Shown in pieces: positions 18,301-26,846 of a stretch of DNA of 64,000 nucleotides (within the stretch, counting starts at the first letter, position 1; the number at the start of each line of letters is the position of its first letter). Under the pieces are notes generated by a model. The model was given only the letters and a program-made list of their open reading frames with translations. It was not told the DNA's origin and did no database searches. A program made the position numbers and the translations under genes. This DNA is from Bradyrhizobium sp. LHD-71 (GTDB lineage: Bacteria; Pseudomonadota; Alphaproteobacteria; Rhizobiales; Xanthobacteraceae): contig NZ_JAVIFX010000016.1 of NCBI RefSeq assembly GCF_031157255.1, forward strand, positions 62,001 to 126,000. The letters run 5' to 3'.

Positions 18301-18586
18301 GCTGCGGCTGCGGCCGATCCTGATGACGTCGATGGCGTTCATCATGGGTGTCGTTCCGCTGGTTACGTCCACCGGCGCGGGCGCGGAAATGCGCCATGCG
18401 ATGGGCATTGCGGTCTTCGCCGGCATGATCGGCGTGACGGCGTTCGGCATCTTCCTGACACCGGCCTTTTATGTGCTGTTGCGTGCGCTTTCGGGCAACA
18501 GGCCTTTCCCGCGGCACGACGTTGCAACCGAGACGGCCTTAGTGCCAGCCATGAAGGAAAAGGAAGAAACGCACCGGGCCGCCTGA
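15374..18586 (+). CDS. RND multidrug efflux pump, HAE1 family
   Basis: Proton-driven inner-membrane exporter, 1070 aa, full length. Typical start MNFSKFFIDRPIFAGVLSALIFLAG. Two homologous halves, each with one TM helix, a large periplasmic loop and five more TM helices. The proton-relay motif is intact: VVDDAIVVVENVER (two Asp in TM4) and the Lys in SAKNAILIVEFARE. The GFVPGQDKQYLIGFAQLPDGATLDRT segment is characteristic of AcrB/MexB relatives. Substrates cannot be read from sequence but are usually hydrophobic drugs or phenolics. It follows its adaptor after an internal terminator. Confidence 0.96.
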   Translation: MNFSKFFIDRPIFAGVLSALIFLAGLLSLPALPISEYPEVTPPIIVVRAQYPGANPKVIAESVATPIEEQINGVEGMLYMSSQATTDGLMTLNVTFRLGTDPDKAQQLVQNRVAQAEPRLPEVTRQLGITTVKSSPDMTLVVHLLSPNDRYDMTYLRNYGVLNVKDRLARIPGVGQVVIWGAGDYAMRIWLDPQKVAERGLSPADVVREIRAQNVEAAAGMIGASPNVPEIDLQLPINAQGRLDSEEQFGDIVVKSGQNGEVTRLRDVARIELGASEYALRSLLDNKPAIGMGVFQAPGSNALEIANNVRAVMEEIKENMPEGVEYRIVYDPTRFVRASIEAVVHTLLEAVALVVLVVILFLQTWRASIIPLIAVPVSIIGTFAVMYIFGFSINALSLFGLVLAIGIVVDDAIVVVENVERNIEEGLSPRDAAYRAMREVSGPIIAIALVLVAVFVPLAFISGLTGQFYRQFALTIAISTVISAINSLTLSPALAANLLKAHDAPKDWLSRAMDKGLGWFFRRFNAVFRRSSEAYGGGVRRVISRKVVVMGVYIALIAVTYGLFKAVPGGFVPGQDKQYLIGFAQLPDGATLDRTEDVIRRMTEITLKQPGVESAVAFPGLSINGFTNSSNAGIVFSVLKPFEERKDPSLNAVAIAQELNKKYAAIQDAFIAMLPPPPVNGLGTTGGFKLQIEDRAGLGYEALDTATKAFMAKAMQTPELTGLFSSYQVNVPQLYADIDRTRARQLGVPVTSVLETMQIYLGSLYVNDFNKFGRTYSVRVQADAPFRARVGDIGSLRVRSDSGEMIPLSAVLRVKESAGPERAMRYNGFLTADINGGAAQGYSSGQAQDAVKRIAAETLPKGISFEWTDLTYQEIIAGNSSLIVFPVALFLVFLVLAAQYESLTLPLSIIMIVPMGLLAAMFGVWVTAGDNNVFTQIGLIVLVGLSAKNAILIVEFARELEFEGRSPIQAAIEASRLRLRPILMTSMAFIMGVVPLVTSTGAGAEMRHAMGIAVFAGMIGVTAFGIFLTPAFYVLLRALSGNRPFPRHDVATETALVPAMKEKEETHRAA

Positions 18587-18643
18587 AGGCTAAACCGAAC
18601 CTGACGACCTCGGCTCCGCCAGGTCTGAGAGTTCTGGGGACTT

Positions 18644-18677
18644 AAACGGGAGCTCTTGTCGCGGAGCTCCCGTTTTT
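18644..18677 (+). terminator. Rho-independent terminator after the first RND operon
   Basis: 12-bp perfect stem AAACGGGAGCTC (18644-18655) / GAGCTCCCGTTT (18664-18675), 8-nt loop, T run at 18673-18677. It ends the transcript from the tetR-controlled promoter, so the second RND pair must have its own promoter within about 140 bp. Confidence 0.85.
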
Positions 18678-18816
18678 ATGCCGTTTGCCGGTCCGAAAGG
18701 CAGCGGTTGCCGCCATTTACGGCGAATGTGACTTCGATTCGCCGCGGAAAATGTTGGAAATTCATTCGCTTGCCCCTATTCTGCGGCCGTCCTGGGCAGG
18801 TCACGAGACATTTTCC

Positions 18817-19887
18817 ATGCGTTGGTTTATCGGCATCTTTCTGATCGCTGCGCTGGCGGCGCTTGGCTACGGCTGGCCGCACATCGAGCCGTACCTGCGC
18901 CTGGAACGGACGTCCGCTGCGACGGCTGCGGCGCCCGTTGTTAACGAAATCGCCGTTGAAGCCCAGCGCGTTAAGATTGGTGCCATTCGACGCCAGATCG
19001 AGGCGGTCGGAAGCCTGCGCTCCGACGAGTCCGTGATGATCCGTCCTGAGATCTCCGGCCGCGTCGCCGAAATCCTCTTCAAGGAGGGCGCCAAGATTTC
19101 GCGCGGCGAACCGCTGGTCCGACTGGATGCATCGGTCGCGAAGGCGCAGGTCGCGCAGCAGGCCGCGAGCGTGACTCTCAGTCGCGCCAATCAGGAGCGC
19201 GCAGCGGATCTGATGGCCAAGGGGGCAGGATCGCCGCGCACCCACGACGAGGCTCTGGCCAAGATGCGCGCCGATGAGGCGGCGTTGGCGCTGGCGCAGG
19301 CGACGCTGGAAAAGTCGACCTTGCTCGCACCGTTCGACGGTGTGCTCGGGCTGCGCAGGATAAGCGTCGGCGATTACGTCAATCCCGGCCAGGATATCGT
19401 GAACATCGAGAACCTGGAGGCGATGAAGGTCGATTTCCGCATTCCGGAGGTGTTCGCCCTGCAGTTGAAGGTGAGCCAGACGATTCGGGTTTCCTTCGAC
19501 GCCATTCCCGGCAAGACATTCGAGGGAAGCGTCTACGCGATCGACCCGGCGCTCGATCCGAACGGGCGCGCTGTCATCCTGCGCGCGCGCATGGCCAACA
19601 TCGACAGCCTTCTGCGATCCGGCATGTTCGCACGTGTCGTTCTGTTGCTGGACGACACGACGCAAAGTGTTCTCGTTCCGGAATCGGCGCTCGTGCCTGT
19701 GGGGCAGGAGCATTTCGTCTTTCAGGTCGTCGGCGGACGCGCGAGCCTGACGAAGATCAAGATCGGTCAGCGACGCGCCGGCGAAGTCGAGGTTGCGGAA
19801 GGCCTGTCCCGTGACGCGATCGTCGTCTCGGAAGGTGCCCTCAAGCTGCGCGACGGCTCGCTGATCCGCGCTCGCACGGCGGATTGA
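18817..19887 (+). CDS. RND efflux periplasmic adaptor, second system
   Basis: 356 aa from the ATG at 18817, which begins directly with the membrane anchor MRWFIGIFLIAALAALGYGW; a longer in-frame start at 18685 would overlap the preceding terminator. Parts in order: IEAVGSLRSDESVMIRPEISGRVAEILFKEG (lipoyl half), a shorter alpha-hairpin (KAQVAQQAASVTLSRANQERAADL), LLAPFDGVLGLRRISVGDYV, then barrel and membrane-proximal domains. Stop and the next start are separated by 3 bp, so it is coupled to the pump at 19891. No ribosome site is obvious. This is a different adaptor subclass from the one at 14034. Confidence 0.92.
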   Translation: MRWFIGIFLIAALAALGYGWPHIEPYLRLERTSAATAAAPVVNEIAVEAQRVKIGAIRRQIEAVGSLRSDESVMIRPEISGRVAEILFKEGAKISRGEPLVRLDASVAKAQVAQQAASVTLSRANQERAADLMAKGAGSPRTHDEALAKMRADEAALALAQATLEKSTLLAPFDGVLGLRRISVGDYVNPGQDIVNIENLEAMKVDFRIPEVFALQLKVSQTIRVSFDAIPGKTFEGSVYAIDPALDPNGRAVILRARMANIDSLLRSGMFARVVLLLDDTTQSVLVPESALVPVGQEHFVFQVVGGRASLTKIKIGQRRAGEVEVAEGLSRDAIVVSEGALKLRDGSLIRARTAD

Positions 19888-19890
19888 TCC

Positions 19891-22800
19891 GTGCGCATCT
19901 CAGACCTCTGTATACGCCGGCCGGTCTTCGCGACTGTTCTGAGCCTCGTCGTTGTGCTGGTCGGCCTCGTGGCGTTCAGCCGTCTGGCGGTCCGCGAGTA
20001 TCCCAACATCGACCCTCCGGTCGTTCTCGTTCAGACCGACTACCGCGGCGCGAGTGCCGAAGTGATCGAGAGCACCGTCACGCGTGTGCTTGAGGAATCG
20101 ATCGCCGGCATCGAGGGCATCGACTATCTCCGCTCGACCACGCGTCAGGAGCGCAGCCAGATCTCGATCCGGTTCAAGCTTGGTCGCGACGTCGAGGCGG
20201 CCGCCAACGACGTGCGCGATCGCGTGAGCCGCGTGCGACGCAGGCTTCCGACCGAAATCGACGAGCCGGTCATCTCCAAGGTCGAGGCGGACGCGCAGCC
20301 TGTCCTCTATCTGGCATTCTCCTCCGACCGCCACTCTCCACTCGAAATCACCGACTTCGCCGACCGCTTCGTGAAGGACCGGATTCAGTCGGTGACGGGG
20401 GTCGCCGAGGCGCGGATTTTCGGCGAGCGGCGCTATGCGATGCGCATCTGGCTTGATGCGGCACGGCTTGCCGCGTACGCGCTCACGCCGCAGGACGTCG
20501 AAAACGCCCTGCGGGCGCAGAACGTCGAGGTGCCGGCCGGACGGATCGAGGGCCGGGACACGGAATTTACGGTGCTCGCGGAGACGGACCTGCGCGTGCC
20601 GGACCAGTTCGGCGCCATCATTGTCAAACAGGCTTCGGGCTTCCCGGTCCGGGTGCGCGACGTGGCCCGGGTCGAACGCGGTCCGCTCGAGGAGCGCGTT
20701 TCCGTGCGCTTCAATGGCAAACCGGCGGTGTCGATCGGCGTCGTCAAGCAGGCGGTGGCGAACCCGCTGGATATTTCCAAAGGCGTTCGTGCGGAGCTGC
20801 CCGGCATTCTCGAGATTTTGCCGGAGGGAATGAGCGCTGAGGTGGCGCACGACACTTCCGTTTTCATTCAGGCCTCGATCGACTCGGTGTTCAGAACCAT
20901 CGGCGAGGCCATCCTCCTCGTCATCCTGGTCGTGTTCCTGTTCTTGCGGAACTTCCGTGCGACACTGATCCCGGTCGTGACGATCCCTGCGTCGCTGCTC
21001 GGCGCCTTCGCGATCATGTATGCGCTCGGCTTCACTGTGAACACACTGACGCTGCTGGCGATGGTGCTGGCGATCGGCCTGGTCGTCGACGATGCCATCG
21101 TCGTGCTCGAGAACATCTATCGCCACATCGAGGAAGGCATGTCGCCGATGGCTGCCGCGTTCAAGGGCAGCAAGGAGATCGGCTTCGCGGTGATCGCGAT
21201 GACGCTGACGCTCGCGGCGGTGTACGCGCCGATCGGTTTCATGTCTGGCACCACGGGGCGGCTGTTCACCGAATTCGCCTGGGCGCTCGCAGGCGCGGTC
21301 ATCATTTCCGGCTTTGTCGCGCTCACCCTCAGCCCGATGATGTGCGCGCGCATGCTGAAGCACGAGCCGAAGCATGGGTTTCTGTTCAATCTTGTCGAAA
21401 GAGCGCTTGTCGGCATGACGAGCGGTTATCGCTCAGCGCTTCGCTTCGTGCTCAACTACCGGTTCCTCGTGCTGCTCGGCGGCGCCACTTTCGCCGGATG
21501 CAGCTATTTCATCTTCAATGCCCTGAAGCCGGAGTTGTCGCCGGTGGAGGATCGCGGAACGATCATCAGCTTCTTCATCGGGCCGGAAGGCGCGACGACC
21601 GGCTATATGAACGAGTACGCGGGCCGTATCGATACGATCGTCTCCAAGGTGCCGGAGGTCGAGGGGCGCTTTGTGGTATCGGGCAATCCCATCGTCTCGC
21701 AGGGCATCGCCTTTTCGCGCCTGCTGCCGTGGGGCGAGCGCGAGCGCAAGCAGCAGGTTATCGTCAATTCGGTCGGCAACGATCTGAAACAACTGCCCGG
21801 CGTGCTGGCCTATGCCAACAATCCTCCATCGCTGGGGCAGAACGCGAGCTCACGTCCGGTCTGGATCACGATCCAATCACAGGTCGAGTACTCCGAACTT
21901 AACGGCCTGGTCGAGCTCGTGCTCGCGGAAGCCGAGAAACGGCCAGAGCTTGCCAACGTCGAAACCCGGCTGAAGCTGAACAAGCCCGAGCTGAAGGTCA
22001 GCGTCAATCGCGAACGCGCCGCAAATGTCGGCGCCGAGGTCGAAACGATCGGCCGTACGCTGGAGACGATGCTCGGCGGGCGGCAAGTCACACGTTTCAA
22101 GCAGAACGGCAAGCAGTACGATGTGATCGTGCAGGTCGCCGACGTCGAGCGCACCAATCCGGACGACCTCGCGAAGATCTATGTGCGCAATGCCGGCGGC
22201 CAGATGATCCAACTCTCCAATCTCGTCGAATTGCGCGAATCCGTCGCGCCGCGCGAACTGAGCCGGCAGAATCAGGTTCGCTCGGCCGATATCACCGCCA
22301 ATATCGCGTCCGGTTACTCGCAAGGCGAGGCGATCGCAGCGCTGGAGAACGCCGTGCGACAGGTCGTGCCGAGCTCGGTGCAGATCGATTACATCGGCCA
22401 ATCGCGTGAGTTCAAGCAGGCGTCAGGCGATATCTATTTCACGTTCCTGCTCGCACTGATGTTCATCTATCTCGTTCTGGCTGCGCAGTTCGAGAGCTTC
22501 ATCGATCCGTTCATCATCATGTTGACCGTGCCGCTGTCGATGACCGGTGCTCTGCTGGCGCTCAAGCTCGGCGGAGGCACCATGAACATCTACAGCCAGG
22601 TCGGCCTGGTGACGCTTGTCGGCCTGATCACCAAGAACGGAATTCTGATCGTCGAGTTCGCCAACCAGCTTCAGGACGAGGGACGCTCGCGACTGGACGC
22701 AGTGGTGGAAGCGTCCGCATTGCGGCTTCGTCCGATCCTGATGACGACGTCGGCGATGGTTCTCGGCGCCGTTCCGCTGGCCATGGCGGTGGGCGCAGGA

Positions 22801-22974
22801 GCGGAAAGCCGCAACCAGATCGGGCTCGTCATTGTCGGTGGCTTGGTCCTGGGGACCGTTCTCACGCTGTTTGTGGTGCCGACCGTCTATACGCTGCTGG
22901 CCCGCGATCGTTCGGTGAAACCACAGGAAGTTGCGGCGGCTCCAGCAGACCACCATCCGCTTCCAGCAGAATGA
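19891..22974 (+). CDS. RND efflux pump, second system
   Basis: 1027 aa, full length, GTG start 3 bp after the adaptor stop. Start MRISDLCIRRPVFATVLSLVVVLVGL is typical of the MexF/MdtB-like and heavy-duty RND subgroup. TM4 motif VVDDAIVVLENIYRHIEEG and TM10 Lys in ITKNGILIVEFANQ are intact. Contains the repeated RND hallmark PVLYLAFSSDR in the first porter domain. The pair is tripartite by design but no outer-membrane factor gene is nearby. No local regulator besides the TetR at 13305 is visible; expression may be constitutive or by readthrough. Confidence 0.96.
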   Translation: MRISDLCIRRPVFATVLSLVVVLVGLVAFSRLAVREYPNIDPPVVLVQTDYRGASAEVIESTVTRVLEESIAGIEGIDYLRSTTRQERSQISIRFKLGRDVEAAANDVRDRVSRVRRRLPTEIDEPVISKVEADAQPVLYLAFSSDRHSPLEITDFADRFVKDRIQSVTGVAEARIFGERRYAMRIWLDAARLAAYALTPQDVENALRAQNVEVPAGRIEGRDTEFTVLAETDLRVPDQFGAIIVKQASGFPVRVRDVARVERGPLEERVSVRFNGKPAVSIGVVKQAVANPLDISKGVRAELPGILEILPEGMSAEVAHDTSVFIQASIDSVFRTIGEAILLVILVVFLFLRNFRATLIPVVTIPASLLGAFAIMYALGFTVNTLTLLAMVLAIGLVVDDAIVVLENIYRHIEEGMSPMAAAFKGSKEIGFAVIAMTLTLAAVYAPIGFMSGTTGRLFTEFAWALAGAVIISGFVALTLSPMMCARMLKHEPKHGFLFNLVERALVGMTSGYRSALRFVLNYRFLVLLGGATFAGCSYFIFNALKPELSPVEDRGTIISFFIGPEGATTGYMNEYAGRIDTIVSKVPEVEGRFVVSGNPIVSQGIAFSRLLPWGERERKQQVIVNSVGNDLKQLPGVLAYANNPPSLGQNASSRPVWITIQSQVEYSELNGLVELVLAEAEKRPELANVETRLKLNKPELKVSVNRERAANVGAEVETIGRTLETMLGGRQVTRFKQNGKQYDVIVQVADVERTNPDDLAKIYVRNAGGQMIQLSNLVELRESVAPRELSRQNQVRSADITANIASGYSQGEAIAALENAVRQVVPSSVQIDYIGQSREFKQASGDIYFTFLLALMFIYLVLAAQFESFIDPFIIMLTVPLSMTGALLALKLGGGTMNIYSQVGLVTLVGLITKNGILIVEFANQLQDEGRSRLDAVVEASALRLRPILMTTSAMVLGAVPLAMAVGAGAESRNQIGLVIVGGLVLGTVLTLFVVPTVYTLLARDRSVKPQEVAAAPADHHPLPAE

Positions 22975-23001
22975 CGGGGCAGCCGATCGCGCTGCCGCGT
23001 C

Positions 23002-23439
23002 TCAATAGGCCGCCAGTCCCCGGATCTTGCGGCACGATGTGATGCCGCCCGACGACAACCGGAGAGTCTGGCCGATCGTCTTGGAGCGGGCGAGCTCGGC
23101 AGGAGAAATGAACCGGAGAGTGGCGCGTGGAAAGCGCTGGCAGAACTCGGAAAGAGTCGATGCCGTCGCGCCGACGCTGTTGTTCTTGGCAACCGCGGCA
23201 ATGCCGCCGTCCTTCAGAATGTAGGCGTCCTGCACGTTGGCCAATGTCGCCGTCGCGATGCAGATATCGAAGAGTGATTTGTAGGACTGGGGTGCTTGCG
23301 GCAACTCGCCGGCGAGACCACCCAGAAGGTAGTCCCGGCTTCGCTCGCAGCTGTCGGCAGAAGCGTTCGTTGCCGCAAGGCTGGAGAGGACTGCGGCGGC
23401 GATGACGATCATCTGGCAGTGGCGAAGACCGGTGCTCAT
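23002..23439 (-). CDS. Small secreted protein of unknown function
   Basis: 145 aa from the ATG at 23437-23439; a second ATG 9 codons in (MIVIAAAVLSS) is also possible. Residues 1-30 form a clear signal peptide ending ATNASADS. The mature part is alpha-helical in look, has Cys at SCERSRDYL, DICIATATL, SEFCQRF and TSCRKI (four cysteines, possibly two disulfides), and the stretch GGIAAVAKNNSVGATASTLSEFC. I do not recognise the family with certainty; the size and helical layout recall Rap1a/Tai-type periplasmic proteins, which is only a suggestion. It starts 2 bp after the stop of the upstream glycosyltransferase gene, so it belongs to the polysaccharide operon. It is convergent with the RND pump gene. 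Confidence 0.75.
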   Translation of the reverse strand: MSTGLRHCQMIVIAAAVLSSLAATNASADSCERSRDYLLGGLAGELPQAPQSYKSLFDICIATATLANVQDAYILKDGGIAAVAKNNSVGATASTLSEFCQRFPRATLRFISPAELARSKTIGQTLRLSSGGITSCRKIRGLAAY

Positions 23440-23441
23440 GA

Positions 23442-24581
23442 TCAATCCAAAGGCAACGAGTAGGTTTGCGCTGCGCAACGCTTCCAGGACAGCTGTCGCG
23501 CTCGATCGAGCGCGGCCGGAGCGAGCTGCGCTCTGAGCTCCGGCATTTCGATCATGGTCCGAAGGGCACCGGCGACCTCCGGAACGGTCGGCTCCACCAG
23601 CAGGCCCGTCAAATCGGCGAGCACGGCATCGGCGACGCCACCGACCCGCGTCGCGACGCTCGGCAGGCTTGCCGCTGCTGCCTCGAGATAGACGAGCCCG
23701 AATCCTTCGACGCGACCCGAGGGATCCGGCACACCGGTCAGGCAGAAGAAGTCGCACGCGCCATACAAATTGCGTATCTCGGTGTCGGCCAGCACGCCGA
23801 GTCGGCGGATGTCGCAATCCGCCGACTTCAGATCGCCCTCCAGCGCCTCGATATATTCGGCCTCGCCGTCCGGGCCGACGATGAGCCATGTGAGCCGCTT
23901 GCGGATTGCCGGCTCCAGGGTGCCGATCGCTGCTGCGGTGATGCTGTGTCCCTTGCGCCGGGTCAGTCGTGAAACGGTTATCAGGACGACGTTGTCGTCA
24001 GGAATGTCGTATTGCGCGCGCGTCGCCGAGCGGGATTTCCGCTCGCCGAACCAGAACTCAGAAACACCGAGCGGAATGGCGTTGATCTTGTGAGGCTTCA
24101 CATCGAAGCGCTGGCGGAAGAGATCGCGCGTGTAGGCGCTGTTCGCGGCGATTTCGGTGCGGCCACCAAAGACGTTGCAGGCGCCAATTGCAAGGCGCTT
24201 GAGGAAGGTCTGCGTTTCGTTGATCTCGCTGCCATGCAGCGTCATGATCACCCGCGCCGAAGTGCGCCCGCGCGACAGCGCGACCGGGATGAAGAAAGGC
24301 CAGTCGGCAGCATGCAGAATGTCATAGTTCTCGGCGTTGACCACGTCGCGTGCCAGAAAAATTTTCTTCGGCATGTCGCGCATGGAATGCAGGCCGCCAT
24401 GGAAGCGGCGGGTGCGAAAGGAAAACGCCTTATCGTCGAGTTCATCGCCGCGGTCATAGTCCGGCGCGATCACGGTCACGCGTGCTCCGAGCGCGCTCGC
24501 AGCCGCTGCCATCTCGCGCGCGTACGTGCCGATGCCACCGGTAGCCGGAGAGAACTCGCTCGTGAGCATTAAAATGTTCAT
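23442..24581 (-). CDS. GT4-family glycosyltransferase, exopolysaccharide locus
   Basis: 379 aa, GT-B fold retaining glycosyltransferase, cytoplasmic face of the membrane. N-terminal MNILMLTSEFSPATGGIGTYAREMAAAA is the acceptor-domain start of the RfaB/GT4 group; the donor-site motif EGFGLVYLE (Glu-x7-Glu) is present followed by SVATRVGGVADAV. The start overlaps the stop of the upstream glycosyltransferase by 4 bp (ATGA). It adds one sugar of the repeat unit; donor unknown, but GDP-mannose is made by a gene in the same locus. Confidence 0.92.
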   Translation of the reverse strand: MNILMLTSEFSPATGGIGTYAREMAAAASALGARVTVIAPDYDRGDELDDKAFSFRTRRFHGGLHSMRDMPKKIFLARDVVNAENYDILHAADWPFFIPVALSRGRTSARVIMTLHGSEINETQTFLKRLAIGACNVFGGRTEIAANSAYTRDLFRQRFDVKPHKINAIPLGVSEFWFGERKSRSATRAQYDIPDDNVVLITVSRLTRRKGHSITAAAIGTLEPAIRKRLTWLIVGPDGEAEYIEALEGDLKSADCDIRRLGVLADTEIRNLYGACDFFCLTGVPDPSGRVEGFGLVYLEAAAASLPSVATRVGGVADAVLADLTGLLVEPTVPEVAGALRTMIEMPELRAQLAPAALDRARQLSWKRCAAQTYSLPLD

Positions 24582-25858
24582 GCCTGAGGTTCTGGCGTCA
24601 GCGGGACGCCAGTCATTCGCCTTGAATCTTGAATGTCGTGATGAAGCTGGAACACCCGCGCAAGCTGGGTGCGCGGCGTGAAGTTGTCAATGTGTGAGGC
24701 GACCTCGGCGGCGACCATTCGCCCGGTAGCAACCAGTTCATGGGTGGCGATCAGTTGCTGCGCCAGATTGTCGGCGTCTTCGTCCATCGAGCCGCTGCGT
24801 TGTACGAGAAAGCCGCTGCGGCCATCGCGAATAACCGCTTCAAGCTGTGGCAGGTGCATGGCGACCACGGGTCGGCCGACTGCGAGAGTTTCCAGCACGC
24901 AACGCGGCATGCCCTCGAACTCGGACGTCAGGATGCCGGCATGCACGCTGCCGAGCGTGGCGGCCATTCCTGCCGCGTCCTTGAAGCCGTGGCAGATCGC
25001 GACGTCCTCGATCCGTTCGAATTCGGGGAAGCGCTTCGGGTTGCTCGTGCCGATATAGTGAAATTCGACGCGGCCGGGCATCTTCGCCTTCAGCCTCTCG
25101 ATTGTCTTGAACATCAACGGCGGGACTTTGAATTCATCCAGGCGGCCCGCAAAGGCGATCTTGAATGGCGTGGCGGCGGCAGGGAAGGGCAGCACCTTGA
25201 AGATATCTGTGTTCACCCAGGTCCAGAGCGTGTCGATCTTGTCGCTCTTGCTCGGATAGGTCGAGCGTATTCGTTCGGTGATGTGGGGATTAACGCACAG
25301 AAACTTTTCGCTCATCGCGACCGCGAACCGTTCGCCCGTGTGATGAACGAAGGAATACTTCTTCAGGAGCGAATCCATCCGCAGCTTCGGCACGCCTTCG
25401 CCATGCAGCATCTGCACGAACGGCAGCCTGAGGATCACCGGAAGCCAGGAGAATTCGACACGGCGCAGATCGATCGAACCGGGGCGCTTGCGGAGTTCGG
25501 ACGCCACCGGTCGGAAATTCCGCAGCAGGGCGGCAAAGAACTGGCCGGTCAGAGACTGACGGATGGTTAGCGCGGCCTCGCGTGCGTCCTGGTCGGAATA
25601 GCGAAGGATCGGCATGAAATCGAACTGCCGTCCGCGAAATGTGACGCGATGAACCTTGCCAAGCTCCAGGTCACCGATCGAATCGACGCCGATGAAAAGC
25701 ACATCGGTATCCGACGGATGAAACGTGATGAAGTCGCGGATGTAGGTTTCAAGCCCGCCGACTTTCTGTCCGCGTGGATCGAACGGGTGAATGAGGCAGA
25801 TCCGATAGCGTTGCGCGCGCCCTTCTGCGAGATTCAGGGCCGTCGTTACTGTCGCCAT
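24578..25858 (-). CDS. GT4-family glycosyltransferase, exopolysaccharide locus
   Basis: 426 aa from the ATG at 25856-25858; the longer upstream open frame runs over the WecG-family gene and is not used. Acceptor domain begins YRICLIHPFDPRGQKVGGLETYIRDF. Donor domain carries EFEGMPRCVLETLAVGRPVVAM with the Glu-x7-Glu motif. The start lies inside the end of the upstream gene (13-bp overlap) and the stop overlaps the next start by 4 bp, so three glycosyltransferases are coupled in a row. Specificity is not readable. Confidence 0.91.
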   Translation of the reverse strand: MATVTTALNLAEGRAQRYRICLIHPFDPRGQKVGGLETYIRDFITFHPSDTDVLFIGVDSIGDLELGKVHRVTFRGRQFDFMPILRYSDQDAREAALTIRQSLTGQFFAALLRNFRPVASELRKRPGSIDLRRVEFSWLPVILRLPFVQMLHGEGVPKLRMDSLLKKYSFVHHTGERFAVAMSEKFLCVNPHITERIRSTYPSKSDKIDTLWTWVNTDIFKVLPFPAAATPFKIAFAGRLDEFKVPPLMFKTIERLKAKMPGRVEFHYIGTSNPKRFPEFERIEDVAICHGFKDAAGMAATLGSVHAGILTSEFEGMPRCVLETLAVGRPVVAMHLPQLEAVIRDGRSGFLVQRSGSMDEDADNLAQQLIATHELVATGRMVAAEVASHIDNFTPRTQLARVFQLHHDIQDSRRMTGVPLTPEPQA

Positions 25859-26649
25859 CTTAGAGTCCCCATGCGAGCGTCGATGATCTGCGGAATTGTG
25901 TTGGCGAGGAGCCGGGGCAGGGCCGCCACACAGCGCGCATAGCGCGGCGTGAGGCGCTTTGGATTGAGCATCGCGCGCCAGAGCCATTCGAGGCCGAATT
26001 GCTGCGCGAATCGTGGCGCGCGCACCTGTGTGCCGGCGATGAAATCAAGTGAGGCTCCGATGCACAGCAGTCCCGTGCCGGGAATGCGATCGAGGCAGCG
26101 CGTTGCAAAAATTTCCTGCTTGGGCGAGCCGAGCGCGAGAAAACAAATTCTCGCCTTCGACGCGCGAACTCGCTCGATCGCCTCGTCGGCCTCCGGCGCA
26201 TATGGATCGAAGCCCCGGGGTGGGGAGTAAGTGCCGGCGATCTGCAGTCCGGGAAAGCGCTCACAGAGCCGGTTGCTGCTTTCCGCCAGCGTCGCATCGT
26301 CCGAACCCAACAGGAAGATTGACAGCCCCCGCCGGCTCGCCTCCTCGCAGATCGGCTCGACCAGGTCCGCTCCGGTTGTCCGTCGAATCGGCACCTTGGC
26401 CAGCCGGCCGAGCACGACGATCGGAAATCCGTCCGCGGTGACGAAGCGTGCCCGACGATAGGCGTGGCGAAAGTCGTCGCGCGAACTCAGGTGCACGACG
26501 TGGTCGAGGTTCAGGGTGCAGACGGAGAAGGTTTGCCCTTGCTGTACGGCTGATACGATCGACGAAATCGCTTCATCCATCGTCGGAACGTTGATTGTGA
26601 TTCCGTCGACCGTGAACTTGCGCGCCGTGCGTGCGCTTAAGAGCGTCAT
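25846..26649 (-). CDS. WecG/TagA/CpsF-family glycosyltransferase
   Basis: 267 aa from the ATG at 26647-26649, with a GGGGA site 7 bp upstream; an in-frame ATG at 26694 has no such site. GT26 family enzymes add N-acetylmannosaminuronate, glucose or glucuronate to a polyprenyl-linked primer. Motifs: FSVCTLNLDHVV, VTADGFPIVVLGR, ADLVEPICEEASRRGLSIFLLGS and FLALGSPKQEIFA, which are family-diagnostic. It begins the gene run 26649 to 23002 and is divergent from the GH10 gene. The UDP-glucuronate made by the Ugd at 42493 is a plausible donor, as in GumK/WecG-type steps; this is inference. Confidence 0.92.
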   Translation of the reverse strand: MTLLSARTARKFTVDGITINVPTMDEAISSIVSAVQQGQTFSVCTLNLDHVVHLSSRDDFRHAYRRARFVTADGFPIVVLGRLAKVPIRRTTGADLVEPICEEASRRGLSIFLLGSDDATLAESSNRLCERFPGLQIAGTYSPPRGFDPYAPEADEAIERVRASKARICFLALGSPKQEIFATRCLDRIPGTGLLCIGASLDFIAGTQVRAPRFAQQFGLEWLWRAMLNPKRLTPRYARCVAALPRLLANTIPQIIDARMGTLRWRQ

Positions 26650-26698
26650 GTCTAGTCCCCTGACAGGCGTTCCAATAGGCAAACGCGACATCAATTTT

Positions 26699-26722
26699 CA
26701 CATCGCCGATTGTAAAGATGTG
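26699..26722. promoter_or_regulatory. Inverted repeat in the WecG/GH10 divergent promoter region
   Basis: CACATC (26699-26704) and GATGTG (26717-26722), 12 bp apart, roughly 50 bp before the WecG-family start and 125 bp before the GH10 start. Possible operator; the arms are short. Confidence 0.3.
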
Positions 26723-26846
26723 TACTCGCGAGGATCAGAATGCGAGCACCGTCATCAAATCGGACTATTGCGACGCAACAATGGCGATGCGCTCGCAGTT
26801 GAAAAAAATGCGTTCAGCGAGATTCTTTTGGCAAAGGAGACACGTA

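Noticed and set aside
19900-21375. 491-codon minus-strand frame inside the second RND pump
   Set aside because: Antisense shadow; the + strand has full RND motifs.
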